In this document: positions 42,065 to 51,339 of the stretch, piece by piece | Position numbering within the stretch: the first letter of the stretch is position 1 | How the letters are laid out: the number at the start of each line of letters is the position of its first letter | Assembly (NCBI RefSeq): GCF_001552595.1 | Contig: NZ_BCRM01000003.1 | Coordinates: 124,001 to 188,000 of the forward strand | DNA: 64,000 nucleotides | Source of the DNA: Rhodococcus erythropolis NBRC 15567 | Lineage (GTDB): Bacteria; Actinomycetota; Actinomycetes; Mycobacteriales; Mycobacteriaceae | Reading direction: 5' to 3' | Translations under genes and position numbers: made by a program | The notes under the pieces: generated by a model | The model's input: only the letters and a program-made list of their open reading frames with translations | The model's database searches: none | Told to the model about the DNA's origin: nothing

Positions 42065-43606
42065 GTGACCGAACAACCAAGAACCATCCCATCAGCCCTC
42101 ATCCGGGCCGCCGAGGAGTTCGGTGAGCGCGCGGCTATCGCCGATGGCGACACCCGACTGACCTTCGCACAGCTACATCAACGTGTCCGCGATTTCGCCG
42201 GCGCGCTGATCAACCGTGGGGTGAAGGCAGGCGATCGCGTCGTCATCTGGTCGCCCAACACGTACCACTGGGTGATCGCCCTGCTCGGCGCTCAATATGC
42301 CGGCGCGGCCATCATCCCGATCAACACTCGATACACCGGCACCGAAGCTCTCGACATCATCGAGCGCGTCGACGCCGCGGCCTTGGTGGTCGTCGGCACG
42401 TTCCTCAAGGCCGATCGCTATCAGCAGTTGCTCGACGCCAACCCGGACCTGTCGATCCCGACCGTCATCCAGGTACCGATCGACGGGGACGACGACCGTG
42501 ACGGCGTCATCGAGTTCGAGGACTTCCTCGCGCTCGCCACCGACGCCGCCCGCACCGAAGCCGATGCGCGTGCTGCGAAGGTGCAGCCAGACGACGTCAG
42601 CGACATCCTCTTCACCTCCGGCACCACAGGACGCAGCAAGGGTGCGATCACCGCGCATCGTCAGTCCATCGCTGTCGCGAAGTCGTGGGGTGAATGCGCC
42701 GAGGTCACCGCCGACGACAACTTCCTCATCATCAGCCCGTTCTTCCACACTTTCGGGTACAAGGCCGGAATCCTGGTCTGCCTGCTGAATGGTGCGACGA
42801 TCGTGCCGGTGTCCGTCTTCAACATCGACGACACTCTTGCCCTGGTCAACAGCGAAAAGATCAGCATCCTGCCTGGCGCCCCGACGATCTACCAGACCAT
42901 CCTCGATCACCCCCGCCGCAGCGAATACGATCTGTCCTCGCTCCGCATCGCGATCACCGGCGCAGCACCCGTGCCGGTTGCTCTCGTCGAGCGCATGCAG
43001 GCAGAGCTTTTCGACGCCGTCCTCACGGCATACGGTCTGACCGAGGCAGTGGTCGCGACCATGTGCCGCACCGACGACGACCCGGTCACCGTCTCCACCA
43101 GTTCCGGCCGCGCGACAGCCGATTTCGAGGTCAAGATCGGTGACCAGGGTGAGATCCTGCTTCGTGGACCGAACGTCATGCTCGGATACCTCGACGACCC
43201 CGAATCCACCGCCAAGGCAATCGACGCCGACGGCTGGTTGCACACCGGAGACGTCGGAACCCTCGACGAGCGTGGCTATCTCGACATCACCGACCGTCTG
43301 AAAGACATGTACGTCAGCGGCGGATTCAACGTCTACCCCGCCGAGATCGAGGGCATGTTGGCTCGCCTGCCCGGCGTCCACGAGTCTGCTGCCATCGGCA
43401 TCCCCGATCACCGGATGGGAGAGGTGGGCCGCGTCTACATCGCCCAACTCGACGGTGCCGGCCTCACCGAAGAGTCGGTGATCGCTTTCCTCAAGGAGAA
43501 GATCGCAGGCTTCAAGGTGCCCCGCGAGGTGCGCTTCGTAGATCACCTGCCCCGTAACCCTTCGGGCAAGGTCCTCAAAACGGTTCTGCGCGAGGAACAA
43601 TCATGA
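42065..43606 (+). CDS. fadD3: HIP-CoA synthetase FadD3
   Basis: A 513-residue acyl-CoA synthetase of the ANL superfamily, matching FadD3 (Rv3561), which activates HIP (the C/D-ring propionate left after AB-ring cleavage). Motifs: P-loop-like FTSGTTGRSKG at 183-193, AYGLTEAVVATM near 320, GDVGTLDERGYLDITDRLKD near 405, and C-terminal NPSGKVLK with the catalytic lysine. GTG 42065 has GGTAGGAG 5 nt upstream. Its product releases KstR2. The stop overlaps the next gene (ATGA). Head of the operon fadD3-ech-fadE31-fadE32-fadE33. Confidence 0.93.
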   Translation: MTEQPRTIPSALIRAAEEFGERAAIADGDTRLTFAQLHQRVRDFAGALINRGVKAGDRVVIWSPNTYHWVIALLGAQYAGAAIIPINTRYTGTEALDIIERVDAAALVVVGTFLKADRYQQLLDANPDLSIPTVIQVPIDGDDDRDGVIEFEDFLALATDAARTEADARAAKVQPDDVSDILFTSGTTGRSKGAITAHRQSIAVAKSWGECAEVTADDNFLIISPFFHTFGYKAGILVCLLNGATIVPVSVFNIDDTLALVNSEKISILPGAPTIYQTILDHPRRSEYDLSSLRIAITGAAPVPVALVERMQAELFDAVLTAYGLTEAVVATMCRTDDDPVTVSTSSGRATADFEVKIGDQGEILLRGPNVMLGYLDDPESTAKAIDADGWLHTGDVGTLDERGYLDITDRLKDMYVSGGFNVYPAEIEGMLARLPGVHESAAIGIPDHRMGEVGRVYIAQLDGAGLTEESVIAFLKEKIAGFKVPREVRFVDHLPRNPSGKVLKTVLREEQS

Positions 43607-44475
43607 CCGTTCCCTTCGAAGCCGACGTCGTGACCTACGAGGTTCGTGACTCGGTCGCCGTCGTGACCTTGAATCGACCCGACTACCGCAACGCCCAGAA
43701 CTCGGTCGTGACGTACGCCCTCGACGCGGCATTCCAGCGCGCCGTCGAGGACGACGACGTGAAGGTGATCGTCCTGGCAGGCAACGGACCTCACTTCAGC
43801 GCCGGACACGACCTGGGAACTCCGGGACGCGACCATCACGTCGAGTACGAGAACAAGGCCACCATGTGGTGGGATCACGTCGACAAGCCAGGCGGTGACC
43901 AGCGTTTCGCCCGCGAGATGGAGGTCTACCTGGGCATGTGCCGCCGCTGGCGGGAGATCCCCAAGCCCACCATCGCGATGGTCCAAGGCGCCTGCATTGC
44001 CGGTGGGCTCATGCTCGCCTGGGTCTGCGACATGATCGTCGCGGCCGACGACGCCTTCTTCTCCGATCCCGTTGTCCGCATGGGCATCCCCGGCGTCGAA
44101 TACTTCGCGCACCCGTGGATGGTCGGTTCACGTTTCGCGAAGGAAATGCTCTTTACCGGCGATCGGTTCACCGCGCAACGCGCCTACGAAATCGGCATGG
44201 TCAATCGCGTCGTCGCCCGCAAGGATCTCGAGAAGGAGACGTTCGAGCTCGCCGGACGTATCGCCGAGATGCCGCGCTTCGGACTGGCTTTGACCAAGAA
44301 GGCCGTCAACCAGTGCGAGGATCAGATGGGGATGCGCAACGGCATCGATTCCGTCTTCGGTCTGCATCACTTCGCTCACGCTCACAACGCCGAGGTCGGC
44401 AAAGACTCGCTTGGTGGTCTCGACGCCAAAGCCATGGCTGCCAGTGCTCGCGCACCGCAGGAAGGAACAAACTAG
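43603..44475 (+). CDS. Enoyl-CoA hydratase in the HIP operon
   Basis: A 290-residue crotonase-family protein. Oxyanion-hole segments GPHFSAGHDLGTPGRDHH (about 65-82) and QGACIAGGLMLAWVCDMIVA (about 128-147). The long insertion (EYENKATMWWDHVDKPGGDQ) is atypical for short-chain hydratases and suggests a bulky substrate. No equivalent lies between Rv3561 and Rv3562 in M. tuberculosis. ATG 43603 overlaps the fadD3 stop, and the stop overlaps the fadE31 GTG, so it is firmly inside the operon. Inferred to hydrate the enoyl-CoA made by FadE30 or a later dehydrogenase. Confidence 0.85.
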   Translation: MTVPFEADVVTYEVRDSVAVVTLNRPDYRNAQNSVVTYALDAAFQRAVEDDDVKVIVLAGNGPHFSAGHDLGTPGRDHHVEYENKATMWWDHVDKPGGDQRFAREMEVYLGMCRRWREIPKPTIAMVQGACIAGGLMLAWVCDMIVAADDAFFSDPVVRMGIPGVEYFAHPWMVGSRFAKEMLFTGDRFTAQRAYEIGMVNRVVARKDLEKETFELAGRIAEMPRFGLALTKKAVNQCEDQMGMRNGIDSVFGLHHFAHAHNAEVGKDSLGGLDAKAMAASARAPQEGTN

Positions 44476-45635
44476 TGGATCTCGTATTCGACGACGCCAC
44501 AACCGCATTCCGTGACGAGGTCCGCTCGTTCCTGGAGGCGAATGTGCCCGCCACTCCCCTGAAGTCGATGGATACCGCCGAAGGCTTCGAAGAGCACCGT
44601 CAGTGGGAGCACACTCTCGCCGACGCCGGCTACGCCGTCGTCTCCTGGCCCAAGGAACTCGGCGGACGTGATGCGTCCCTGCTCGAATGGGTCATCTTCG
44701 AGGAGGAGTACTACCGCTCGGGCGCACCCGGGCGCGTAAGCCAGAACGGCATCTTCTTGTTGGCTCCCACACTGTTCGAGCATGCAAATGCCGAGCAGTT
44801 GGCTCGCATCATGCCGCGCATGGCTCGTGCCGACGACATCTGGGCCCAGGCCTGGTCCGAGCCCGAGTCCGGTTCCGACCTCGCAAGCCTGCGTTCGAGC
44901 GCCAAGAAGGTCGACGGCGGCTGGCTGCTCAACGGTCAGAAGACGTGGAGCTCACGCGCGAGCTACGCCGACTGGGGCTTCGGCTTGTTCCGCTCCGATC
45001 CGGATGCGCAGCGCCACAAGGGCATCACGTATTTCATGTTCGACCTCCGGTCGAAGGGTGTCACCGTTCGCCCGATCGATCAGCTCGACGGTGAGCCCGG
45101 CTTCGCCGAGATCTTCCTCGAAGACGTCTTCGTTCCGGACGACCCGGCCAACCCAGGTGAGTCGGGTGTGATCGGAAACGTCAACGAAGGTTGGCGGGTC
45201 GCGATGAGCACCGCGAGCAACGAGCGTGGTCTCTCGCTGCGCAGCCCCGGCCGCTTTCTCGCCACCGTCGACCGCCTGCTCGAGCTGTACAAGTCCAGCG
45301 GACGCACCGACGACAGCGCTCTGCGCAACCAGGTCGCCGACGCCTGGATCGGTGCTCGCGCCTACCAGCTCAACACATTCGGTACCGTCACCCGTCTCGC
45401 CGACGGTGGACAACTCGGCGCCGAGTCCTCGATCAACAAGGTCTTCTGGTCCGAGTGGGATATCGCCACCCACGAGACTGCTCTCGAACTGCAGGGCCCT
45501 GAAGCCGAGCTGGCCGACAACTGGATGGACGGATACCTGTTCTCCCTGTCCGGCCCGATCTACGCAGGCACCAACGAGATTCAGAAAAACGTCATCGCTG
45601 AGCGTCTGCTCGGCCTACCGAAGGCGGACCGATGA
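44475..45635 (+). CDS. fadE31: Acyl-CoA dehydrogenase FadE31
   Basis: A 386-residue acyl-CoA dehydrogenase matching FadE31 (Rv3562). Landmarks: AWSEPESGSDLASLRSSAKK, WLLNGQKTWSS and the C-terminal SGPIYAGTNEIQKNVIAERL. The catalytic Glu of typical dehydrogenases (YEGT) is replaced by Ala (YAGT), as often seen where a heteromer or a different position supplies the base. The GTG at 44475 shares its first base with the hydratase stop and has GAAGGA upstream; the frame back to 43938 is rejected. Steroid FadE proteins form alpha2beta2 heterotetramers, here presumably with FadE32 and/or FadE33. Confidence 0.9.
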   Translation: MDLVFDDATTAFRDEVRSFLEANVPATPLKSMDTAEGFEEHRQWEHTLADAGYAVVSWPKELGGRDASLLEWVIFEEEYYRSGAPGRVSQNGIFLLAPTLFEHANAEQLARIMPRMARADDIWAQAWSEPESGSDLASLRSSAKKVDGGWLLNGQKTWSSRASYADWGFGLFRSDPDAQRHKGITYFMFDLRSKGVTVRPIDQLDGEPGFAEIFLEDVFVPDDPANPGESGVIGNVNEGWRVAMSTASNERGLSLRSPGRFLATVDRLLELYKSSGRTDDSALRNQVADAWIGARAYQLNTFGTVTRLADGGQLGAESSINKVFWSEWDIATHETALELQGPEAELADNWMDGYLFSLSGPIYAGTNEIQKNVIAERLLGLPKADR

Positions 45636-46597
45636 GATTCGCGCTCGACTCCTCCCACCAGGACTTCGCTGCAAGCATCGATGCACTGCTGACCAAGTCC
45701 GACATGCCCTCCGTCATCCGTTCGTGGAACGACGGTGACACCGAGCCGGGCAAGAAGCTCTGGCAGCGCCTTGCCGAGACCGGCGTCAACGGCCTCGTCA
45801 TATCCGAAGAACACGACGGACTCGGCGCCGACGCCGTGGACCTGGTCGTTGCACTCGAACAGCTCGGTCGGCACGCAGTACCCGGACCGGTCGTCGAGAC
45901 CATCGCAGTAGCACCGACGCTCCTGGCTTCCGTTGCACCGGAACGTCTCTCTGCTCTCGCCGAGGGTTCGCTGGCAACCGTCGCCGCTCCCCCGCGCACA
46001 CCGTTCGCGCTCGACGCCAATGCGGTCGATCTGGTTCTACTCGCGCAGAACGGCACCGTCTCACTCGGCGTCCCTGGCGAAGCCAAGGCATCGGTGGATC
46101 TCTCCCGCAAGCTCTACGAGGTTTCCGCCGGCGAATCGCTGGGCTCCGCCGACTTCTCCGCAGCCTTCGACATGGGCGCTCTTGCCACTGCCGCGCAGTT
46201 GCAAGGTCTCGGCCAGACACTGCTCGAGGTCACCACCGAATACGCGAAGCAGCGCAAGCAGTTCGGCAAGGTCATCGGACAGTTCCAGGCAATGAAGCAC
46301 CACCTGGCAGAAGTTGCCGTTTCGCTCGAAATGGCTCGCCCCCTGCTCCACGGTGCCGCTCTGTCGGTTCGCGATCAGTCGGCCGACGCCTCGCGTGACG
46401 TTTCTGCCGCCAAGGTCGCGTGCGGGGATGCTGCTTACAAGGCCGCCCGCGTCGGACTCCAGGTTCACGGCGCCATCGGCTACACGATGGAACACGATCT
46501 CTCACTGTGGCTCACCAAGGTACGAGCATTGCTCACCGCCTGGGGCACACCGTCCGAGCATCGTGCGCGCGTCGTCGAAGCGCTGGTTGCATCATGA
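45632..46597 (+). CDS. fadE32: Acyl-CoA dehydrogenase FadE32
   Basis: A 321-residue shortened acyl-CoA dehydrogenase subunit matching FadE32 (Rv3563). The N-terminal helical half is normal (FALDSSHQDFAASIDALLTK); the middle beta domain is reduced, and the C-terminal half keeps TEYAKQRKQFGKVIGQFQAM and VHGAIGYTMEHDLSLWLTKV. Such short subunits pair with a full-length partner. In M. tuberculosis FadE32 is needed for the last acyl-CoA of the pathway (MOODA-CoA). ATG 45632 overlaps the fadE31 stop. Confidence 0.9.
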   Translation: MRFALDSSHQDFAASIDALLTKSDMPSVIRSWNDGDTEPGKKLWQRLAETGVNGLVISEEHDGLGADAVDLVVALEQLGRHAVPGPVVETIAVAPTLLASVAPERLSALAEGSLATVAAPPRTPFALDANAVDLVLLAQNGTVSLGVPGEAKASVDLSRKLYEVSAGESLGSADFSAAFDMGALATAAQLQGLGQTLLEVTTEYAKQRKQFGKVIGQFQAMKHHLAEVAVSLEMARPLLHGAALSVRDQSADASRDVSAAKVACGDAAYKAARVGLQVHGAIGYTMEHDLSLWLTKVRALLTAWGTPSEHRARVVEALVAS

Positions 46598-47646
46598 GCA
46601 TCGACACCGAAGACCAGGCAGCACTACGTGCGTCGGTACGCGATCTGCTGAGCAAGCATTCCGACTCCGCGGCCGTCCGCGCTGCCATCACCACCGAGAT
46701 CGGCTACGACGCCGCGTTGTGGAGCAAGCTGTGCGAGCAGATCGGCGTCGCCGCGCTGGCGATTCCGGAGGAGTTCGACGGCGTCGGAGCAGGTTTGGGC
46801 GAGGTACATGTGGTCCAGGAGGAACTGGGCCGCACGCTGACCCCCTCACCGATGCTGGGTTCGGCGATTCTTGCCGCACAGGCACTGCTGCTTTCCGGTG
46901 ACAACGACGCATGCTCGCGACTGCTGCCCGGTGTCGCGTCCGGCGAGAGCACGCTCGCCCTGTGCTGGGCAGGGGCTGCGGGTTGGAGCACCTTCGGCGT
47001 CGAGGCAACCGAGGATGCGTTGACCGGCACGGCGTCGTACGTCCTCGACGGACACGTCGCTGACACCCTGCTCGTTCTCACGGCCGACGGCTTCTACGAA
47101 GTAGATCCCGCGGCCGAGGGCGTCTCCCGCCGACGCGTCCCCACCATGGATCCGACGCGAACGCTGGCGGAGGTCACGTTCTCCGGTGTTCGTGGTCGGC
47201 CACTGGAGTGGTCCGAAGATCTGGTCGATCGCATCCGAACCGTCGTTCTGATCGCGTTGTCCGCTGAACAGGTCGGAGCGGCCGCAGCGATCGTCGAACA
47301 GACCGTGGAATACACCAAGTCGCGCAAGCAGTTCGGTCGCGCGATCGGTTCTTTCCAAGCCCTCAAGCACCGGATGGCCGACATGTACACGTTGGTCGAG
47401 ACGGCGCGGTCGATGACGTACGCCGCCGTGGCGACGCAGTCGGCGGACGACGCGGCAGTGGCGAAGGTCTACTGCTCGGAAGCCTTGCAGCAGATCACCT
47501 CCGAAGCAGTTCAGTTGCACGGCGGAATCGCAATCACCTGGGAGCACGACGCTCAGCTGTACTTCAAGCGTGCACACGGCAGCGCTCAGCTCTTCGGACA
47601 GCCGAGCACCTACCTGCCGAGCCTCGCTCAGGCCGCGGGTCTCTAA
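46594..47646 (+). CDS. fadE33: Acyl-CoA dehydrogenase FadE33
   Basis: A 350-residue acyl-CoA dehydrogenase-like subunit matching FadE33 (Rv3564). Segments: AIPEEFDGVGAGLGEVHVVQ, EYTKSRKQFGRAIGSFQALK, and LHGGIAITWEHDAQLYFKRA near the end. ATG 46594 overlaps the fadE32 stop by 4 bp; the frame back to 46420 is rejected. Last gene of the operon, followed 4 bp later by a 17-bp hairpin. Exact pairing among FadE31, 32 and 33 cannot be read from sequence. Confidence 0.9.
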   Translation: MSIDTEDQAALRASVRDLLSKHSDSAAVRAAITTEIGYDAALWSKLCEQIGVAALAIPEEFDGVGAGLGEVHVVQEELGRTLTPSPMLGSAILAAQALLLSGDNDACSRLLPGVASGESTLALCWAGAAGWSTFGVEATEDALTGTASYVLDGHVADTLLVLTADGFYEVDPAAEGVSRRRVPTMDPTRTLAEVTFSGVRGRPLEWSEDLVDRIRTVVLIALSAEQVGAAAAIVEQTVEYTKSRKQFGRAIGSFQALKHRMADMYTLVETARSMTYAAVATQSADDAAVAKVYCSEALQQITSEAVQLHGGIAITWEHDAQLYFKRAHGSAQLFGQPSTYLPSLAQAAGL

Positions 47647-47650
47647 GACA

Positions 47651-47696
47651 CATCGGTGCTTGTTCGCTCGCAATCCCGGGCGAACAAGCACCGATG
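47651..47696 (+). terminator. Hairpin terminator of the fadD3-fadE33 operon
   Basis: CATCGGTGCTTGTTCGC (47651-47667) pairs perfectly with 47680-47696; 12-base loop. It begins 4 bp after the fadE33 stop. Confidence 0.85.
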
Positions 47697-47792
47697 CTGC
47701 CCAGTCAGTGGAATGAACCGCAGATTTATGCGGCTGGATCACGCAGAATCGGTCACCAGACAGCTGTCCATCTCACAGACCGGAGTTTTCTC

Positions 47793-48557
47793 GTGAATCG
47801 ATTCGACGACAAGCGCGTCCTCATCAGCGGCGCAGGGTCCGGAATCGGCCAGGCCACCGTTGCCCGCATCCTGGCAGAAGGAGGCACCGTCGTCGCCGCC
47901 GACATTTCCGAGACCGGCCTCGAACAGACGCTGAACGCCGCGAAGGACGCCGGCCACTCCGATCGCCTCACCACGGTGAAGGTCGACATCTCCAGCGAAG
48001 AGTCTGTTCGCGAACAGGTCGGCGCTGCGATCAAGGCTCTGGGCGGGCTCGACGTGCTGGTCAATGCGGCGGGCATTCTGCGCTCCGCGCACACCCACGA
48101 GATGACACTCGATTTCTGGAACACCGTCATCGGGGTCAACCTCACCGGAACATTCCTCATGACGAGGGAATCCCTCCCGGCACTGCTCGAAAGCGGAGCA
48201 GGTGTCGTGGTCAACTTCAGTTCCACTTCGGCGACCTTCGCCCACCCGTACATGACGGCATATGCGGCATCGAAGGGTGGAATCCAATCCTTTACGCACG
48301 CACTTGCACTCGAGTACAGCAAGCAGGGTCTTCGCGCCGTGGCCGTCGCACCCGGCAGCATCGCGTCGGGCATGACGTCCGATCCCGGTTTCCCGGCCGA
48401 CATCGACTTCACGCTGCTCGGCAAGCTGGCCCCGGCAATCGGTGAGGGTTTCGCGCCCCCGTCCGCGGTCGCCGGTGTGATCGCGATGCTCGCTTCCGAG
48501 GACGGCTCGTTTGTCACCGGAACGGAAATCCGCATCGACGGCGGCACGCATATGTGA
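47793..48557 (+). CDS. Short-chain dehydrogenase/reductase
   Basis: A 254-residue classical SDR: cofactor loop SGAGSGIG (12-19), NAAG near 86, catalytic NFSSTSATFAHPYMTAYAAS followed by KGG (about 136-160), and C-terminal VTGTEIRIDGGTHM. The GTG start at 47793 has CGGAG 7 nt upstream; the extension to 47694 runs into the preceding hairpin region. The substrate is unknown. It follows the HIP operon but has its own flanking terminators, so it is a separate unit. Confidence 0.8.
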   Translation: MNRFDDKRVLISGAGSGIGQATVARILAEGGTVVAADISETGLEQTLNAAKDAGHSDRLTTVKVDISSEESVREQVGAAIKALGGLDVLVNAAGILRSAHTHEMTLDFWNTVIGVNLTGTFLMTRESLPALLESGAGVVVNFSSTSATFAHPYMTAYAASKGGIQSFTHALALEYSKQGLRAVAVAPGSIASGMTSDPGFPADIDFTLLGKLAPAIGEGFAPPSAVAGVIAMLASEDGSFVTGTEIRIDGGTHM

Positions 48558-48560
48558 TCC

Positions 48561-48610
48561 CTGCTGTGCGCCTTTATTAACCCCCGGCGGTTAATAAAGG
48601 CGCACAGCAG
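48561..48610 (+). terminator. 22-bp hairpin after the SDR
   Basis: Left arm 48561-48582 pairs perfectly with 48589-48610. Twenty of the arm bases (GCTGTGCGCCTTTATTAACC) are identical to the hairpin at 38008-38053, showing a repeated terminator sequence. Confidence 0.85.
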
Positions 48611-48678
48611 CGAGGCGGCATACTTGTCTAGCCGCCCGGAACCCGTCCGACGGTACGACGTGCGGTGGGGAGCCAGCG

Positions 48679-49344
48679 GTGAGCGAATCAACAGGCAGTA
48701 CGAACCTCGAGCCTGTGTTGATCAGTCCTGTCGTCAGCGGAATGATTCGCACCTGGTCCGAGGACGAGACCCGCTTGTGGAGCGTCGACGATCCCGCCGC
48801 GCTCGGCGCACTGCTTGGACGCGGCCTCGTAGCTCGTACTTCTCTGCCGGACAACAAGTTCCGAGAAGTTGCGTTTCTGGATACCCAGACCCAGGCCCTC
48901 ACTGTGCAGCCGCGCTTCGCCACCCCGGACAGCACTGCCCTCGCCGCACCGTTCAAGCTCACCGAGGCGTCGGCCCCGACCGGCGACGCTTGGGAAGATC
49001 TCGAATCGGTACTCGCGTCCATCGCGATCTCCGCTGCTGGACGCGGCGAATTCTGGCTCGCGGAACTCGGCGGGTGGGATTCTCCGCACGAGCCGAACTG
49101 CCTCTTCACGACCGTCGACGAATCGGGCCTGGCCAACGCAGTCATGGAGGCAAACCCCGCACCCGTGGGCACAGGCGTCTGGCCGGAGGTTCCGAGCGAC
49201 CAAACCGGCGTTTCGGTGTCGGCACCAGCCTCACAGGACACCATCGAGGCTGCCGGAATCTTCGCGGTTTCAGCGATCGAGACGTGGGGCGTCACACCGT
49301 GGGACATCAACCTCACCTTCGGCAAACTGGTCGATTTCACCTGA
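48679..49344 (+). CDS. Conserved-looking hypothetical protein
   Basis: A 221-residue acidic protein that I do not recognise. It has no signal peptide, membrane segment or cysteine-rich motif. Predicted mixed alpha/beta: RTWSEDETRLWSVDDPAALG and FAVSAIETWGVTPWDINLTF are the most distinctive segments, with Trp-rich patches. The GTG start has no strong ribosome site. The codon pattern is typical of neighbouring genes, so it is likely real. Stands alone between a terminator and the alpha/beta-hydrolase gene. Confidence 0.6.
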   Translation: MSESTGSTNLEPVLISPVVSGMIRTWSEDETRLWSVDDPAALGALLGRGLVARTSLPDNKFREVAFLDTQTQALTVQPRFATPDSTALAAPFKLTEASAPTGDAWEDLESVLASIAISAAGRGEFWLAELGGWDSPHEPNCLFTTVDESGLANAVMEANPAPVGTGVWPEVPSDQTGVSVSAPASQDTIEAAGIFAVSAIETWGVTPWDINLTFGKLVDFT

Positions 49345-49569
49345 TCAACGGCACCGACACGCGGCGGTGAGTTGTACGTCTCCCCTCAGCCGACGGCTCA
49401 CGGTTCGTCACAACACGCCCGATGGCCACGACATCGACCCCCTCGATGGGCATACTGAGGGAACTGGGGTTACTCCCGGTCACAAATACCCGTGGATCCG
49501 CGTCGGGGCGGGTGCGGTCCGACAACACGCGAGCAGCCACAGACACTGGCGGCTCCGAAAGGTTCAATC

Positions 49570-50457
49570 ATGGCAACCGACCAATTACAGACGGTTGTAT
49601 TGCACGGCGACCAGCTCAAATACGTCGACCAAGGCAGTGGCCCCGTCGTGGTGCTCATTCACGGCCTGCTGGGCGCGCACTCCAACTGGGAACCGCAGAT
49701 CGAGACGCTCTCGCGTCATTACCGCGTGATCGCCCCTGATCTCTTCGGACACGGTGCGTCGGACAAGCCTGCCGGCGACTATTCACTCAGTGCTCACGCC
49801 GCCACTGTGCGTGACCTCCTCGAAGCCCTCGACATTCCGTCGGCCACCCTGGTCGGCCACTCCCTCGGTGGTGGGATCGCGATGCAGACGCTGTATCTGT
49901 TCCCCGACCGGGTGGAGCGGCTGTGCCTGGTAGCCAGCGGTGGACTCGGCCCCGAGGTGAGCCCACTCCTACGCGCGGCGACACTGCCCGGCAGCGAACT
50001 GGTACTTCCCGTCCTCGCGTCGAGGACGCTGACCGACGTGACCGACAAAGCGCTCGGACTTTTCAACAAGATCGGCCTGTTCAAGCTCGGTGCCAGCGCG
50101 AGCGAGGCTCGTAAGAGCTTCGCTTCGGTATCGGACGCGTCGACACGTCAGGCATTTCTGGCGACGGCACGATCGGTCATCAATTACAACGGTCAAACCG
50201 TCAATGCCACTCCGCATTTCGCCAACTTCAAGAATCTGCAGGCACTACTGGTGTGGGGTGAGGAGGACACCATCATCCCCAACGCCCACACCGAGAACGC
50301 TCGCGCCGAACTACCGCTGGGGCGGGTGGAGATCTTCAAGCGCGCCGGACATTTCCCGCACCTTGACTACCCGGATCGCTTCGACCGCGTCTTCTCCGAA
50401 TTCATGACGGACTGCGGAGTCGGTATCGGCACCGGACCCAAGGCCGTCAGCAGCTGA
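49570..50457 (+). CDS. Alpha/beta-fold hydrolase
   Basis: A 295-residue alpha/beta hydrolase with oxyanion strand VVVLIHGLLGAHSNWEPQ, nucleophile Ser98 in GHSLGG, acid in VWGEEDTIIPN and His in RAGHFPHLDYPDRF. The order and spacing match the epoxide-hydrolase/C-C hydrolase group; the substrate is unknown. ATG 49570 has GAAAGG 8 nt upstream. It is convergent with the HAD phosphatase gene, with one base between the two stops. Confidence 0.85.
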   Translation: MATDQLQTVVLHGDQLKYVDQGSGPVVVLIHGLLGAHSNWEPQIETLSRHYRVIAPDLFGHGASDKPAGDYSLSAHAATVRDLLEALDIPSATLVGHSLGGGIAMQTLYLFPDRVERLCLVASGGLGPEVSPLLRAATLPGSELVLPVLASRTLTDVTDKALGLFNKIGLFKLGASASEARKSFASVSDASTRQAFLATARSVINYNGQTVNATPHFANFKNLQALLVWGEEDTIIPNAHTENARAELPLGRVEIFKRAGHFPHLDYPDRFDRVFSEFMTDCGVGIGTGPKAVSS

Positions 50458-50458
50458 A

Positions 50459-51277
50459 CTAGCGCCCCGCAACCAACTCTTCGAGGTAGCTCGCCACGCC
50501 GTCCTCGTCGTTCGTGGGCAAAATTCGGTCGGCGAGCTCGATGACCTCGGTTCTGGCGTTGGCTGGCACCAGAGCCGTTCCAGCCCAGGTCAGCATGGCA
50601 ACATCGTTGAAGGCGTCACCGGCTGCGGCGACTTCCAACGCGTCGATGCCGTCGATCGCGCACAACTGCGCGAGAGCGCTGGCCTTCGAGACGCCCGCCG
50701 CGGCCATTTCCATGTACGGGGCGCCGGAGTGGGTCAACTCCACGCCCTCGATGCCCGCAGCGACCGCTGTTCGGTACAGGTCGGCGCTGGGAACTTCCGC
50801 ATGCCGGGCCACGATCTTGACCATCGGCTCCACGTCCAGCGGCAGGGTATCGGCGAGCACCATCTCGTGCAGGTGCCGGTGATGGTCCGCGAATTCGCAC
50901 AGAGCGGCGTACTCCGGCTCGGCAAAGAATTGCGTGGGTCCGACATTCGCGAACACGACGCCCGGAACCAGCGCCCGAACTTGCTCCATAGCCGTTGCAG
51001 CCAAGGACATTTCGATCGAGACGGTGTCGACGATCTCCGGAGTCCCGTCGGCGAGGTCGAGAATCACAGCTCCGTTGGCACACACAGCTTTACCGCGAAA
51101 TCCGCACGAGTTCGCCAAAGTGTGTACCGAATGCCGGGCGCGGGCCGTCGCCCACACAACTTCGATACCCGCCAGCCGCGCGTTCTCCATGGCCTGCGCG
51201 GTGCGCGCCGAAATCGTTCGGTCGGAGCGCAGCAGGGTGCCGTCGAGGTCGGTTGCGAACATACGAATGCGGGTCAC
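50459..51277 (-). CDS. HAD-superfamily Cof-type phosphatase
   Basis: A 272-residue HAD hydrolase of the Cof (type IIB cap) group. Motif I DLDGTLLRSD (nucleophile Asp10, Asp12), motif III lysine in GVSKASALAQ, and motif IV AAGDAFNDVAML. These enzymes dephosphorylate sugar phosphates, phosphonates or cofactors. It ends one base from the stop of the convergent hydrolase and is upstream of (same strand as) no obvious partner; the MarR gene ends 62 bp beyond its start. Confidence 0.85.
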   Translation of the reverse strand: MTRIRMFATDLDGTLLRSDRTISARTAQAMENARLAGIEVVWATARARHSVHTLANSCGFRGKAVCANGAVILDLADGTPEIVDTVSIEMSLAATAMEQVRALVPGVVFANVGPTQFFAEPEYAALCEFADHHRHLHEMVLADTLPLDVEPMVKIVARHAEVPSADLYRTAVAAGIEGVELTHSGAPYMEMAAAGVSKASALAQLCAIDGIDALEVAAAGDAFNDVAMLTWAGTALVPANARTEVIELADRILPTNDEDGVASYLEELVAGR

Positions 51278-51339
51278 CAGACCATGATGGCAGTCCGTTC
51301 GCAGCCCTCACCAACTACATGACATGGACAGTTGCTCTG

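Noticed and set aside
42010-42153. N-terminal extension of FadE30 to 42153
   Set aside because: It crosses the KstR2 operator and overlaps the start of fadD3 on the other strand; it has no similarity to the FadE30 start.
43938-44474. N-terminal 179-residue extension of FadE31
   Set aside because: Arg-rich shadow frame fully inside the hydratase gene; the GTG 44475 start is supported by GAAGGA and the TAGTG overlap.
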